Shown here piece after piece: positions 17,137-25,148 of a stretch of DNA of 32,669 bases (the first letter of the stretch is position 1; the number at the start of each line of letters is the position of its first letter). A program made the translations under genes and the position numbers. Source of the DNA: Methanobacterium sp. (lineage in GTDB: Archaea; Methanobacteriota; Methanobacteria; Methanobacteriales; Methanobacteriaceae); the NCBI RefSeq assembly GCF_016217785.1, contig NZ_JACRGA010000015.1, positions 1 through 32,669 of the forward strand, read 5' to 3'. Under the pieces are notes generated by a model. That model did no database searches, was not told the origin of the DNA, and worked only from the letters and a program-made list of their open reading frames with translations.

Positions 17137-18021
17137 CTATTTTCCCATAGCTCTCCATATCATCCGGGATACGCTGTGTAAGATCAGTCCGGTGAAGGCT
17201 ATGAAGGCTCCTAAAATAGTTATAAGCGCTGCCAGGGTGGTTGGTAATAATGTGGTCATCTGTCCGCCCAGATACTCGCCAAAGAATTTCAGACCCAGTA
17301 TCATTCCCGCAATCATCAGAATAAGTCCGGGAATGGTGAAATAATATAATGGTCGATTGAATTCCATATCCTGCAGGATTCGCACCAGCACACTCACTCC
17401 GTGGCTGAATGGATTCTTCTTATGATGAGTTTCCTCACCATAGGTGGTGGATATTTCCACTTCTTTAATCCTTAAACCTGCCTTGGCTGCTTCAATGAGC
17501 ATCTCACTTTCAATAGTGTAATCAGTGCTGTGGAAACGGAATATGGGTATGGTGTGACCGGCAAAGGCCCGGAAACCGCTCTGGCTGTCGGTTACATTCA
17601 TCTTTCCACTGATGTTGGTGGCTGTGTCCAGCACGTTCTGCCCCACCCTCCGGTAAGATGGTGTGTTCTTACCATTGCCGTTTAAGTAGCGACTGCCATT
17701 TACCAAATCAGCCTCGCCATTAAGTATGGGTTCTAAAAGTCGGGGTATTTCATGGGGCTCGTGCTGACCATCGGAGTCAAGGATGACTATGATATCGGCA
17801 TCTTTAGCTGCCTTAAAACCAGTCTTCAATGCAGCTCCCTTTCCCAGATTCTTGGGGTGGACCAGCACTTGAGCTCCCGCTAACTTGGCTAGCTCAGCAG
17901 TTCTGTCCTGGCTGCCGTCATCCACAACGATAACCCGTAATACCTGTTGACGTGTTCCCAGAACCACGCTGCCTATGGTTTTTTCTTCGTTGTAAGCGGG
18001 TATAATGGCTGTGACTTTTAT
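17137..18021 (-). CDS. Family 2 glycosyltransferase, probable AUA start
   Basis: The protein is 294 residues if translation starts at the ATA at 18021-18019. The first usual start codon, GTG at 17967, would remove the essential N-terminus, while in-frame upstream sequence reads I-K-V-T-A-I-I-P-A-Y-N-E-E, the hallmark of GT-A family 2 enzymes. AGGAGGA (minus strand, 18028-18034) is well placed for the ATA. No ATG, GTG or TTG exists in between. Further motifs: VVDDGSQD (32-39), the metal-binding D-S-D at 82-84 (LDSDGQHEP) and QSGFRAF. Two membrane spans lie near the C-terminus. It resembles dolichol-phosphate hexose synthases, so it probably transfers a sugar from a nucleotide donor to a polyprenyl phosphate for surface glycosylation. 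Donor and acceptor are not determinable. Confidence 0.85.
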   Translation of the reverse strand: MKVTAIIPAYNEEKTIGSVVLGTRQQVLRVIVVDDGSQDRTAELAKLAGAQVLVHPKNLGKGAALKTGFKAAKDADIIVILDSDGQHEPHEIPRLLEPILNGEADLVNGSRYLNGNGKNTPSYRRVGQNVLDTATNISGKMNVTDSQSGFRAFAGHTIPIFRFHSTDYTIESEMLIEAAKAGLRIKEVEISTTYGEETHHKKNPFSHGVSVLVRILQDMEFNRPLYYFTIPGLILMIAGMILGLKFFGEYLGGQMTTLLPTTLAALITILGAFIAFTGLILHSVSRMIWRAMGK

Positions 18022-18677
18022 TAATATTCCTCCTGGTAGATCTGATCAAGGTACATCTAATAATATTGTATGATAGTAACAATATAATTAATTCACATAT
18101 ATATTCACATAACATTTATGTGTACCAACATTATTATAATTTAATGATACTTATTTAAGAAGTTAGAAATATATTTTATTACTTGCATACTTTTGCTGTT
18201 ATGGTAATTAAATCCCCTTATATGGAGAATACTAATTGATTACCGGCTCATATTTTATTTCTTTTTCTTATTTTAATACATACAAATATTAAGCATGTTT
18301 CAGAGAGTTGTTTTTAATTAAACAAGTTATTTCTTGTTAAAACTTATAAAACTTCTTATTTTTCTTGCGGGTACAAGATGCCTCATCTTATAACAGTTGT
18401 ATACTAATATCTAATTCTGCATCATATGTTGCCCAATATCCCTATATCTCATAAACTCCCATTTGAATAAAAAATTATTATGAGATGGATGATTAAAAAA
18501 ATAACAGGATTTGCAAAAGGGGATAATATGAAACACATTAGTTGAAACACCATTAGTTAAAATAAAATTTTTGTGAAGGGATTGAATTTTTAGATTAAGA
18601 ATCCTAGTATGAAATTCAATAACTAATTGATTTGTTAAACAGTAAAAACTGTAGGATATTTGTTAAATTGGTAAATA
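18022..18677. other. AT-rich gap between two minus-strand genes
   Basis: This 656-base gap holds the leader of the glycosyltransferase (ribosome-binding site at 18028-18034, AT-rich promoter region to about 18120). A small inverted repeat AAGATG-CCT-CATCTT lies at 18375-18389. No coding frame with a ribosome-binding site was found on either strand. Confidence 0.55.
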
Positions 18678-20807
18678 TTATATTCTTTTTTTGTATTCTG
18701 ACTCTTTGAAGATGATTTTAAATTCGGTTCCATGATTTGAATTCATTGAAACCGTTCCTTCAATCTGATGAACTAAAGTTTTAACAAGCTGCAGGCCGAG
18801 TGAATCTGTGTTTTTGTAATCTAAATCTTCGGGGAATCCTACTCCATTATCACTGATTATTAATTCATAGTTATCATTAAATTTTTTAACTGATACTTTG
18901 AGTTCCCCTTCTCTTCCTTCGGGAAATGCATATTTTAGGCTGTTTGAGATCAGTTCGTTTATTATAAGTCCGCAAGGTACTGCTGTCTCAATATTCAGCA
19001 TTATGTCTTCTACATTTATGATTGGCTTAATTTGATCTTCTTTGATGCCGTATGAATAAAATAAATCTAAAACTAGTCTTTTTATGTAATCATCAAATTT
19101 AATGTGTGTTAAATCTGTAGATTGGTACAATTTTTCATGAATCATGGCCATGGACTTAACCCGGTTCTGGCTTCCCATTAAAACATCATAAGCCATTTCA
19201 TCACCCTCTACATGCTGAGCTTGCAAATTAAGCAAACTGGAAACTATCTGCATGTTATTCTTAACACGGTGATGCACTTCCTTGAGGAGAACTTCTTTTT
19301 CTTTTAATGAATATTTAAGTTGAGTGATGTCATGCACACTTCCTATGAGCTTTGTGCACTGGCCACTCTCATCTAATATGGGTGTAACTGCAACTGCCCC
19401 ATACTTTCTTCCAGCAGGATATTCTGTAACTTCTTCCCATCTAACAGTTTTTTGCTCATGAATGGCTTTTTCATAGTTATGGAGAACTAATGTTAAGGAA
19501 GGTTCCGGAATAACTTCATGAACATATTTACCTAAAACCTGATCTTCTGTTAATCCAGTAGTTTCAAAAAATGCATGGTTGGCAGAAGTAAATCTGTACT
19601 TATTCTCTCCTTCTACTGATAATGAAAAAAGAACATCAGCAGCGTTTTTGTAAATTGAGGAAAGTTCTTTCTCTTTGTTTAACAATTTCTCCTGTGCATG
19701 GTTACGTTCTGTTATGTCTCTTATGATGGCTGTGAAATAGACTTTTTTCTCTATTTGCCATTTGGTCAGTGACATTTCAAAAGGGAACTCTGTGCCATCT
19801 TTTTTACGTCCAATGGTTTCTGTGTTTTGTCCGGTTAATTGGTGCTTACCAGTCAATCTAAATTGTCTAAGACTTTCCATGAATTTTTCCCGGTATCTTT
19901 CAGGCATTAATATGGTAAGGTTAGAATTATGTAGTTCATATCTGGAGTAACCAAACATTTTCAGTAAGCTGTTATTGAAAAATAGAATGTTTCCATGGAT
20001 GTCGGTGGTTATAATCCCATCCAATGTGTATTCAACCAAAGCACGGAAACGTAAAACGCTTTTTTCCAGCCTTTTCTCTGACTCTATTCGTGAGGTGATA
20101 TCCATTATCATCCCAAATATTATATTTCCTTCCAAATGTGCACTGAGAAGAACGTTAATTATTTTACCAGTACGGGATATCATGTCAACTTCATGATTGC
20201 GAAATTTACCCTCTTTTATGAGTTTCTTAATGATGGTTTTTCTATCTTCTAAATTTTTATAGAGTTGTTGAGATTTTCTTGTTTTAAATTCTTCAACACT
20301 TTCAAAACCAAACATTTCAGCCATAACTTCGTTGGCAAAGAGTATATCGCCATTTATATTGGTTTTATAAATCGCAACCATTGAATTATCAATTAACTCA
20401 CGGTAATTCTTCTCGGTCTCTTTCAATTCCTGTTCCATCTTTTTTTTGTAAAGAGCCATTTGGATGGATAATTTGAGTTGAGTCATATCAAATGGCTTTA
20501 TGAGATAAGCATAGGGTTCTGTGACCATGGCTTGTTGGACTGTGGATTCCTCAGGATGAGCAGTTAAATATATGATGGGTATATTGAGGTTTTTAATCTC
20601 CGATGCAACCTCTATACCATTTTTCTTACCTTTCAAGATGATGTCCATTATAATAAGATCTGGCATGATTTCCAGGGCTTTTTCTATTGCTTCTTCTCCA
20701 TTGGAAGCAATGTATGGGACTAGATAACCAAAAGATTCCAGGGCATTCTTAATATCCATTGCCTCTATATTTTCATCTTCAACCAGTAAGATTTTAAAAT
20801 CACTCAT
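18678..20807 (-). CDS. Response-regulator receiver / PAS / HisKA_2 histidine kinase
   Basis: 709 residues, no membrane span, so a cytoplasmic sensor. Residues 1-120 are a CheY-like receiver with acidic D11/E12, phospho-acceptor D55, T82 and K104. Three PAS domains follow (about 132-245, 250-370, 382-498), the second ending in RDITER and the third in VHDITQ. A HisKA_2 dimerisation segment has the conserved EVHHRVKNNMQ (phospho-acceptor His512). The HATPase domain shows NELISNSLKYAFP (N box, 617-629), DNGVGFP (653-659) and SLGLQLV (669-675). Archaeal kinases of this type commonly carry receiver and PAS domains together. No output regulator lies next door. The ligand of the PAS domains is unknown; none has the cysteines or histidines that would firmly indicate haem or flavin. 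Confidence 0.93.
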   Translation of the reverse strand: MSDFKILLVEDENIEAMDIKNALESFGYLVPYIASNGEEAIEKALEIMPDLIIMDIILKGKKNGIEVASEIKNLNIPIIYLTAHPEESTVQQAMVTEPYAYLIKPFDMTQLKLSIQMALYKKKMEQELKETEKNYRELIDNSMVAIYKTNINGDILFANEVMAEMFGFESVEEFKTRKSQQLYKNLEDRKTIIKKLIKEGKFRNHEVDMISRTGKIINVLLSAHLEGNIIFGMIMDITSRIESEKRLEKSVLRFRALVEYTLDGIITTDIHGNILFFNNSLLKMFGYSRYELHNSNLTILMPERYREKFMESLRQFRLTGKHQLTGQNTETIGRKKDGTEFPFEMSLTKWQIEKKVYFTAIIRDITERNHAQEKLLNKEKELSSIYKNAADVLFSLSVEGENKYRFTSANHAFFETTGLTEDQVLGKYVHEVIPEPSLTLVLHNYEKAIHEQKTVRWEEVTEYPAGRKYGAVAVTPILDESGQCTKLIGSVHDITQLKYSLKEKEVLLKEVHHRVKNNMQIVSSLLNLQAQHVEGDEMAYDVLMGSQNRVKSMAMIHEKLYQSTDLTHIKFDDYIKRLVLDLFYSYGIKEDQIKPIINVEDIMLNIETAVPCGLIINELISNSLKYAFPEGREGELKVSVKKFNDNYELIISDNGVGFPEDLDYKNTDSLGLQLVKTLVHQIEGTVSMNSNHGTEFKIIFKESEYKKRI

Positions 20808-21134
20808 TTTTCATCAGCAATATTAGTATGGATATATGGTATATTATGTCTTTATGAAAAAAGATGGTAGTTAATTACTATCATGGGGGCTACTTTATTT
20901 CAAGAATCAATAAATATTATTCTTTTACTACCGCAGACTAACTTTAAAGGCATATTATTTCAAATGTTTCATTGATCATTTGCCAGAGTCACCTTAAACC
21001 CGTTACCAGTGGTGGAAAATTAATGCTCAAACAATAACTATTTTTATTATAATGTTATATCTTTTCCACAGAAAGGATTGGTTTTTGTTACATTCGTTTC
21101 TAGAGATAAAAAAATATTCAAGGGAGGGCTAAAA
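20808..21134. other. Divergent promoter region
   Basis: 327 bases between the kinase (-) and the Ig-like protein (+). TATA-like sequences occur on the minus strand near 20835-20850 and on the plus strand near 21041-21061. The ribosome-binding site of the plus-strand gene is at 21122-21127. No gene is seen. Confidence 0.5.
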
Positions 21135-21584
21135 ATTTCAGAAGATTCTAAAGATGGAGATGGAAAAAAAGGATGGTGGAGTCGACAAACATTAACTGCT
21201 AAAATTTTGATTGGAATTTTAATTCTCATTGTGATAATAATAATAGTAGCCGCTGCCAGTGCTATGTGGTTTGTTATGTCCATAACGGCATTAAATGTTA
21301 CAGAAATGGAACCGGTTAGTATATACATGGATACATTTAACATTAATGGAACTACAGAACCAGGGGCAAGTGTTACCATCAATAATCAAAGTGTCACCCC
21401 AGATAGTTCCGGTAAATTTTCATACAACCTTACTAATATTGAATTCGGTGCTGAAAATGTTACCGTTGTAGCTAAAGGCACGGGAAAACTTACTAGAACA
21501 TTAATTTTCGAACTTAATCGTTCTGTAACTAGTGATGGCCTATATCAAACAAAGACTCGTTTTATCAACGAAACCTTATACTAA
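21135..21584 (+). CDS. Single-span protein with external Ig-like domain, possible AUU start
   Basis: GGGAGG (21122-21127) lies seven bases before an in-frame ATT at 21135. Starting there gives a 150-residue protein beginning (M)SEDSKDGDGKKG, a sensible N-terminus. The only ordinary start, TTG at 21078, has no proper ribosome-binding site. Residues 1-22 are charged and cytoplasmic, about 23-50 are a long hydrophobic span, and the rest is one Ig-like or glucodextranase-B-like beta-sandwich with the pattern INGTTEPGASVTINN and SGKFSYNLTN. Such domains occur on many archaeal surface proteins as add-on modules. Role unknown. A strong hairpin terminates the gene directly after the stop. The true start is uncertain. 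Confidence 0.75.
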   Translation: MSEDSKDGDGKKGWWSRQTLTAKILIGILILIVIIIIVAAASAMWFVMSITALNVTEMEPVSIYMDTFNINGTTEPGASVTINNQSVTPDSSGKFSYNLTNIEFGAENVTVVAKGTGKLTRTLIFELNRSVTSDGLYQTKTRFINETLY

Positions 21585-21630
21585 GGTTAATTTCTCAAAG
21601 GTTTTTCTCATTTTGAGAATTAACCCTTTT
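21585..21630 (+). terminator. Strong hairpin terminator
   Basis: The stem starts at the base after the stop codon: GGTTAATT-T-CTCAAA (21585-21599) pairs with TTTGAG-AATTAACC (21612-21625), 14 pairs with one bulged base, followed by TTTT. It is unusually strong for archaea. Confidence 0.7.
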
Positions 21631-21868
21631 ACTATTTTTTGAAAACTAATAAAGACCATTCATCACTTTTACAGGGGTTAATATCGAAATCAAATGGTGT
21701 GGGGGACATTCTTTATATCTAATTTTATATTATGCGATAAACTGTGATGTAGAAATGATTATATGATAATAACAATAAAAATCTCCTTATCATTTTTTTA
21801 ATGGATAATTATCCAGTTTCCATAATACTAGCTATCCCTATGTTAAGCTACCAGTAAACTGAGGAGTA

Positions 21869-22696
21869 ATGAACTTGAAGATCACCGAAATGGTTAATGA
21901 GAAACGTTTCCAGATGGGATTACCCACTAATTATATTATAACCCTTATTATTTACCTTTTAGCCCTGATCGGGGCAGAACTGTTAACCACTTATGTTAAT
22001 AAGACCTGGGGGCTGGCAGCTCATACCATCATACTCTTTGCTCTTCTGGTGAATGCAGCCATGGTGGAATCGAATGATTTCTCCAACCTGCTTCGCAGCA
22101 TGATGCCCATACCCATCATACGCATTGTGGGACTTTCCATACCCATGATGCAAATAAAACCACTCTACTGGTTCCCTATTGTTGCAATACCTCTTTTTGC
22201 AGCGTCTATTGTCATAATGCGCCGTCAGAATCTTTCCATGAAGGATGTGGGATTGGTTCTGGGGAATATTAAAATTCAAGTTCTCATTGCTGCCACAGGA
22301 TTCATCACCGGTATTATAGAGTTTTTCATCCTCAAACCAGATCCACTTATCTCCCAGTTCACACCCCTCCTTCTTATCGGGGCTTTTTTCATCCTGTTAA
22401 TATCCACTGGTCTGGCAGAGGAATTACTTTTCAGGGGTATCCTCCAAAACAACACCACCAACATGTTTGGAGCAGCATTCGGGCTCATCTACACCTCCCT
22501 GATATTCACTACCATGCACATTGGCTGGATCTACTTTGCGGATTTAGTCTTCGTGTTCTGTGTGGCCATGTTCTATGGTTTCTGTCTTATCAAAACCAAA
22601 TCCATCCTCGGAATAACCGTTGCTCACGGAATATCTAACTCCATGCTGTTCCTGGTGATGCCCTTTGTGAATTTAGCAGCCTTTGGGATACATTAG
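21869..22696 (+). CDS. CPBP-family intramembrane metalloprotease
   Basis: 275 residues with about eight hydrophobic segments. The C-terminal half carries the family motifs: AEELLFRG (183-190, with the two catalytic Glu), the FTTMHIGW segment with His217, and VAHGISNS with His253. These residues bind the metal in the CAAX-protease/bacteriocin-processing (CPBP, Abi) family. Members cleave prenylated or small membrane substrates; the substrate here is unknown. GAGGAG (21861-21866) lies only two bases from the ATG at 21869 but eight bases from an in-frame TTG at 21875, so the true start may be that TTG, two codons later. It has no obvious functional partner next to it; the Ig-like protein ends about 285 bases upstream. 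Confidence 0.9.
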   Translation: MNLKITEMVNEKRFQMGLPTNYIITLIIYLLALIGAELLTTYVNKTWGLAAHTIILFALLVNAAMVESNDFSNLLRSMMPIPIIRIVGLSIPMMQIKPLYWFPIVAIPLFAASIVIMRRQNLSMKDVGLVLGNIKIQVLIAATGFITGIIEFFILKPDPLISQFTPLLLIGAFFILLISTGLAEELLFRGILQNNTTNMFGAAFGLIYTSLIFTTMHIGWIYFADLVFVFCVAMFYGFCLIKTKSILGITVAHGISNSMLFLVMPFVNLAAFGIH

Positions 22697-23070
22697 TTCA
22701 GCTGCCCCTGGATTACATTGGTCTGGTTTTTATCTGGTTGGTTATCCCGGACACATCGCTTATAGGCGCTTATAGGATTTAACCAAATAGAATCAGTTTA
22801 CGATTCAGAAATAAGAGATTCCAAAACCCAAATAGGATTAACAACTGTAAAAATAGCTATTTTTGAAGATTTAGGGGAATAAGTTTAGAAGATAGGTTTT
22901 TTTTTATGGGTAAGTAAGCCTAGAGTTCCATTGAACTACAGAGTTCCATTGAAACTTATAAAGGAAGATATATCATTTAATATCCTTCAAGATATTATAG
23001 ATCTTCAAGATACTGATTTTAAAAATCTTGTAATATAAAAAAAGAAATGGGAAATTAATAGGGAGTGCAC
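22697..23070. other. Convergent intergenic gap with short direct repeats
   Basis: 374 bases between the CPBP protease (+) and the minus-strand envelope operon. AGAGTTCCATTGAA occurs twice (22922-22935, 22940-22953), CTTCAAGATA twice (22985-22994, 23003-23012), and GCTTATAGG twice near 22758-22778. A T-run at about 22898-22906 may end the protease transcript. No gene is supported. Confidence 0.55.
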
Positions 23071-23688
23071 TTAAAGATAGTATGTTTTTTGAACACTCTT
23101 AGCAGCAGATCTTTGATCGTTAGGATAGTAAATGAAATCACTGACTCCCAGGATACGGAAACTGTCTCGTTTTAAAGTGTAATTGCCTTCCCAATCAGTC
23201 ATCACCCCATCAATGGTGAAATTACCAGTAAAGTTATTACCATCATTCTGGAAATAGGTGACACCAGTCCAGGCTGCACAGGTCAGATTCATATGTCCCT
23301 TAAAGGTAGTGTTAAACATGGCACCCCTAATATCCTTGCTTAGGAGGGCATAAATGGTTCCAGGACTGACTTTAATCTCATCAATTCTACCAGTACCATT
23401 GAGTCCATCCGCAGTGTAATCCAGGGGACTTTCTGATTTTTCAGCACCGGATAGTTTTAAGAAGAAGTTGAAGTTCTTTCCCTTCCCATTGATCTTGTAA
23501 AACCCGCCCAGAGATCCGGAGTTAGGATCATTGGGGTTGGTGGGTGGTATGGATACTTTAGCAGAGTAATTATAGGGGATTTGGTCAAAAACAAGGCCGC
23601 TGAAAAATCCACTGGAAACTTCCAGGACAGCGAGACCGGAAAAGGCCACCACCAGTACCACAGCTATGATTAAGATTTTCTGATTCAT
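23071..23688 (-). CDS. Membrane-anchored extracytoplasmic protein, unknown
   Basis: 205 residues. The N-terminal MNQKILIIAVVLVVAFSGLAVLEV is a signal or anchor helix without a lipobox. The rest looks like a beta-rich external domain with several N-glycosylation sequons (NYS, NGT, NTT, NLT, NFT, NYT), which fits an exported archaeal protein. No catalytic motif is seen, and I do not recognise the family. It is the third gene of an apparent minus-strand operon, 87 bases after the lipoprotein. The ATG at 23688 has only a weak ribosome-binding site (GGTTAAATA), so translation may be modest or the start different; no other good start is visible. Confidence 0.7.
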   Translation of the reverse strand: MNQKILIIAVVLVVAFSGLAVLEVSSGFFSGLVFDQIPYNYSAKVSIPPTNPNDPNSGSLGGFYKINGKGKNFNFFLKLSGAEKSESPLDYTADGLNGTGRIDEIKVSPGTIYALLSKDIRGAMFNTTFKGHMNLTCAAWTGVTYFQNDGNNFTGNFTIDGVMTDWEGNYTLKRDSFRILGVSDFIYYPNDQRSAAKSVQKTYYL

Positions 23689-23775
23689 TATTTAACCAAT
23701 ACAAATTTTTGTTTGATCTATTGTAAACTCTCAAAAAAAAAGTTCAAAATAAAAAATAAAAAAAGGGGGTGTTTT

Positions 23776-24438
23776 TTAGACAATACTTGCAATTGCACGA
23801 CACAATTCAGGAACTCGGGTGACGGTGATGGTTACTGATCCATCGGCATTCACTACGATTAATTCCTCCTCAAAGAGAGGTTCCTGATCAGGTGTATCCA
23901 CAGATTGTATTTTAGCAAGGTCTTCGGGTGTTGTTGCGATAAAGGCAACGCTGTCAGTGACGTTTGATGGAAGTGTGGATATGTTCAGTGGGTTGAAGTT
24001 TACATTGGTAGCCTGTGCGGTTGATGGGGGATATAGTGTATTAGACCAACCCTGGAATGCTATATTAAGGCTTCCAACTCCACCACCAGTGGTGTTGAAT
24101 ATTCCTTTCCAAGATTGTACCCGTATAGTGGTTCCTGCAGGTAATGGTTCGTTACCGTAGCCCAGTGCCTGGGATAAATCAATGGTTAAGTTTCCGTTGG
24201 GTTTTATGAATGTATCTGCCCATAAGGTCATGTTTGTTCCGTTTTTATGGGTGGCATTGGCAACCATTTCCACATGCGCCCAGGTGGTACCATTGTTTAT
24301 AATTGCAAGCTTAGTGCTCTTTTCATTAATGGCACTAGCATTAGTGTTATTGGATGAAGTATTGTCATTGCATCCGGATACAGCCACAACCACTATGACT
24401 ACTGCCAGGATAGCAAATAATCCTAATTTGTTTTTCAT
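23776..24438 (-). CDS. Exported lipoprotein, unknown function
   Basis: 220 residues; AGGAGTGG lies upstream of the ATG at 24438. MKNKLGLFAILAVVIVVVAVSGC is a lipoprotein signal with the lipidated Cys at about residue 23, then an Asn/Ser/Thr-rich linker. The mature part is a beta-rich domain with several NGT/NAT/NTT sequons. A short acidic segment (about 190-196, EPLFEEEL) precedes a final strand and ends with LCRAIASIV. No known enzymatic motif. It sits 13 bases after the poly-threonine membrane protein gene, so the two are almost certainly co-transcribed and may form one envelope complex. Family not recognised. Confidence 0.75.
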   Translation of the reverse strand: MKNKLGLFAILAVVIVVVAVSGCNDNTSSNNTNASAINEKSTKLAIINNGTTWAHVEMVANATHKNGTNMTLWADTFIKPNGNLTIDLSQALGYGNEPLPAGTTIRVQSWKGIFNTTGGGVGSLNIAFQGWSNTLYPPSTAQATNVNFNPLNISTLPSNVTDSVAFIATTPEDLAKIQSVDTPDQEPLFEEELIVVNADGSVTITVTRVPELCRAIASIV

Positions 24439-24451
24439 TTTAAGACCACTC

Positions 24452-24736
24452 CTAGATTATGGTAACAACTTTGTAGGTGACTACTGCGCCGAATACAAAG
24501 AGTAACGGGAGTATGGCTACATTGGAGCTGTTAATAAAATTGTTTATTTTACTATTTTTGTGGGCCTCGGAGCTTAAAATCTCCTTGAGAGCCAAAAACG
24601 CTATAAGGGCCACCACGGCTATTAAACTATAGCCCATAATGTCTGCAGAAGTCACAGCAGTGGTTGCAGTGGCTGCCGATGTGGCTGCAGTGGTGGTGGT
24701 TGTAGTGGTTGTGGTTGTGGTAACAGTCGATATCAT
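24452..24736 (-). CDS. Two-span membrane protein with poly-threonine N-terminus
   Basis: 94 residues from the ATG at 24736. The upstream in-frame ATG at 24787 lies before the TATA-like box (ATATATAT, about 24761-24768), so it cannot be in the mRNA if that box is used. After MISTV come 11 consecutive threonines (residues 6-16), written with mixed ACC, ACA and ACT codons, then an Ala/Thr stretch to about residue 28. Two hydrophobic spans follow: MGYSLIAVVALIAFLALKEIL (about 33-53) and VAILPLLFVFGAVVTYKVV (about 72-90). A polar loop, SSEAHKNSKINN, separates them. The Thr block could be O-glycosylated if outside. It is the first gene of an operon with a lipoprotein and an anchored protein. Function unknown. 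Confidence 0.75.
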   Translation of the reverse strand: MISTVTTTTTTTTTTTAATSAATATTAVTSADIMGYSLIAVVALIAFLALKEILSSEAHKNSKINNFINSSNVAILPLLFVFGAVVTYKVVTII

Positions 24737-25148
24737 GTGTATACCTTCTTTTGTTCTTAATATATATTTTTTTCCTTTTTCTGACAATATACGGTTCCAA
24801 TTGCAATAATCACCACTTAATCGGTTTAAATGATTAAATGATGGCTAAAGTAATAAACTGGATAGGTGTATTATCTTTTCAACGATAAATAAGCTTTACT
24901 AATCTATTTTTGTGAAGGTAGTCACATACACCCACTTGATTAATTACTGTGGAAAGTAAGTGAAAATAAAAAGGAATGCTATTCGAAGGGGGATAATTGA
25001 ATCAAGTGATTATTACTTGATTTTGTATACCACCTTTTTTGAGTATACCCTCCCTTTTGTACACTCACTTTTTTTGGATCTTATTTTTTCTGGATACCCA
25101 TTATTTCCAGGATATTACTTAAACCCACATTTTAAGTTCTGTATTAAC
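24737..25148. other. Intergenic gap with operon promoter
   Basis: 412 bases upstream of the poly-Thr protein operon and downstream of the DUF1616 gene. It contains a minus-strand TATA-like run at about 24761-24768 and a probable T-rich stretch for ending the DUF1616 transcript (about 25025-25100, plus-strand T/A-rich). The plus-strand GTG frame at 24960-25205 overlaps the end of the DUF1616 gene and is not called. Confidence 0.5.

Noticed and set aside
24737..24787. Longer N-terminus for the poly-threonine protein from the ATG at 24787
   Set aside because: This would start upstream of the TATA-like box at 24761-24768; the ATG at 24736 has AAGGT in front and gives a cleaner protein.
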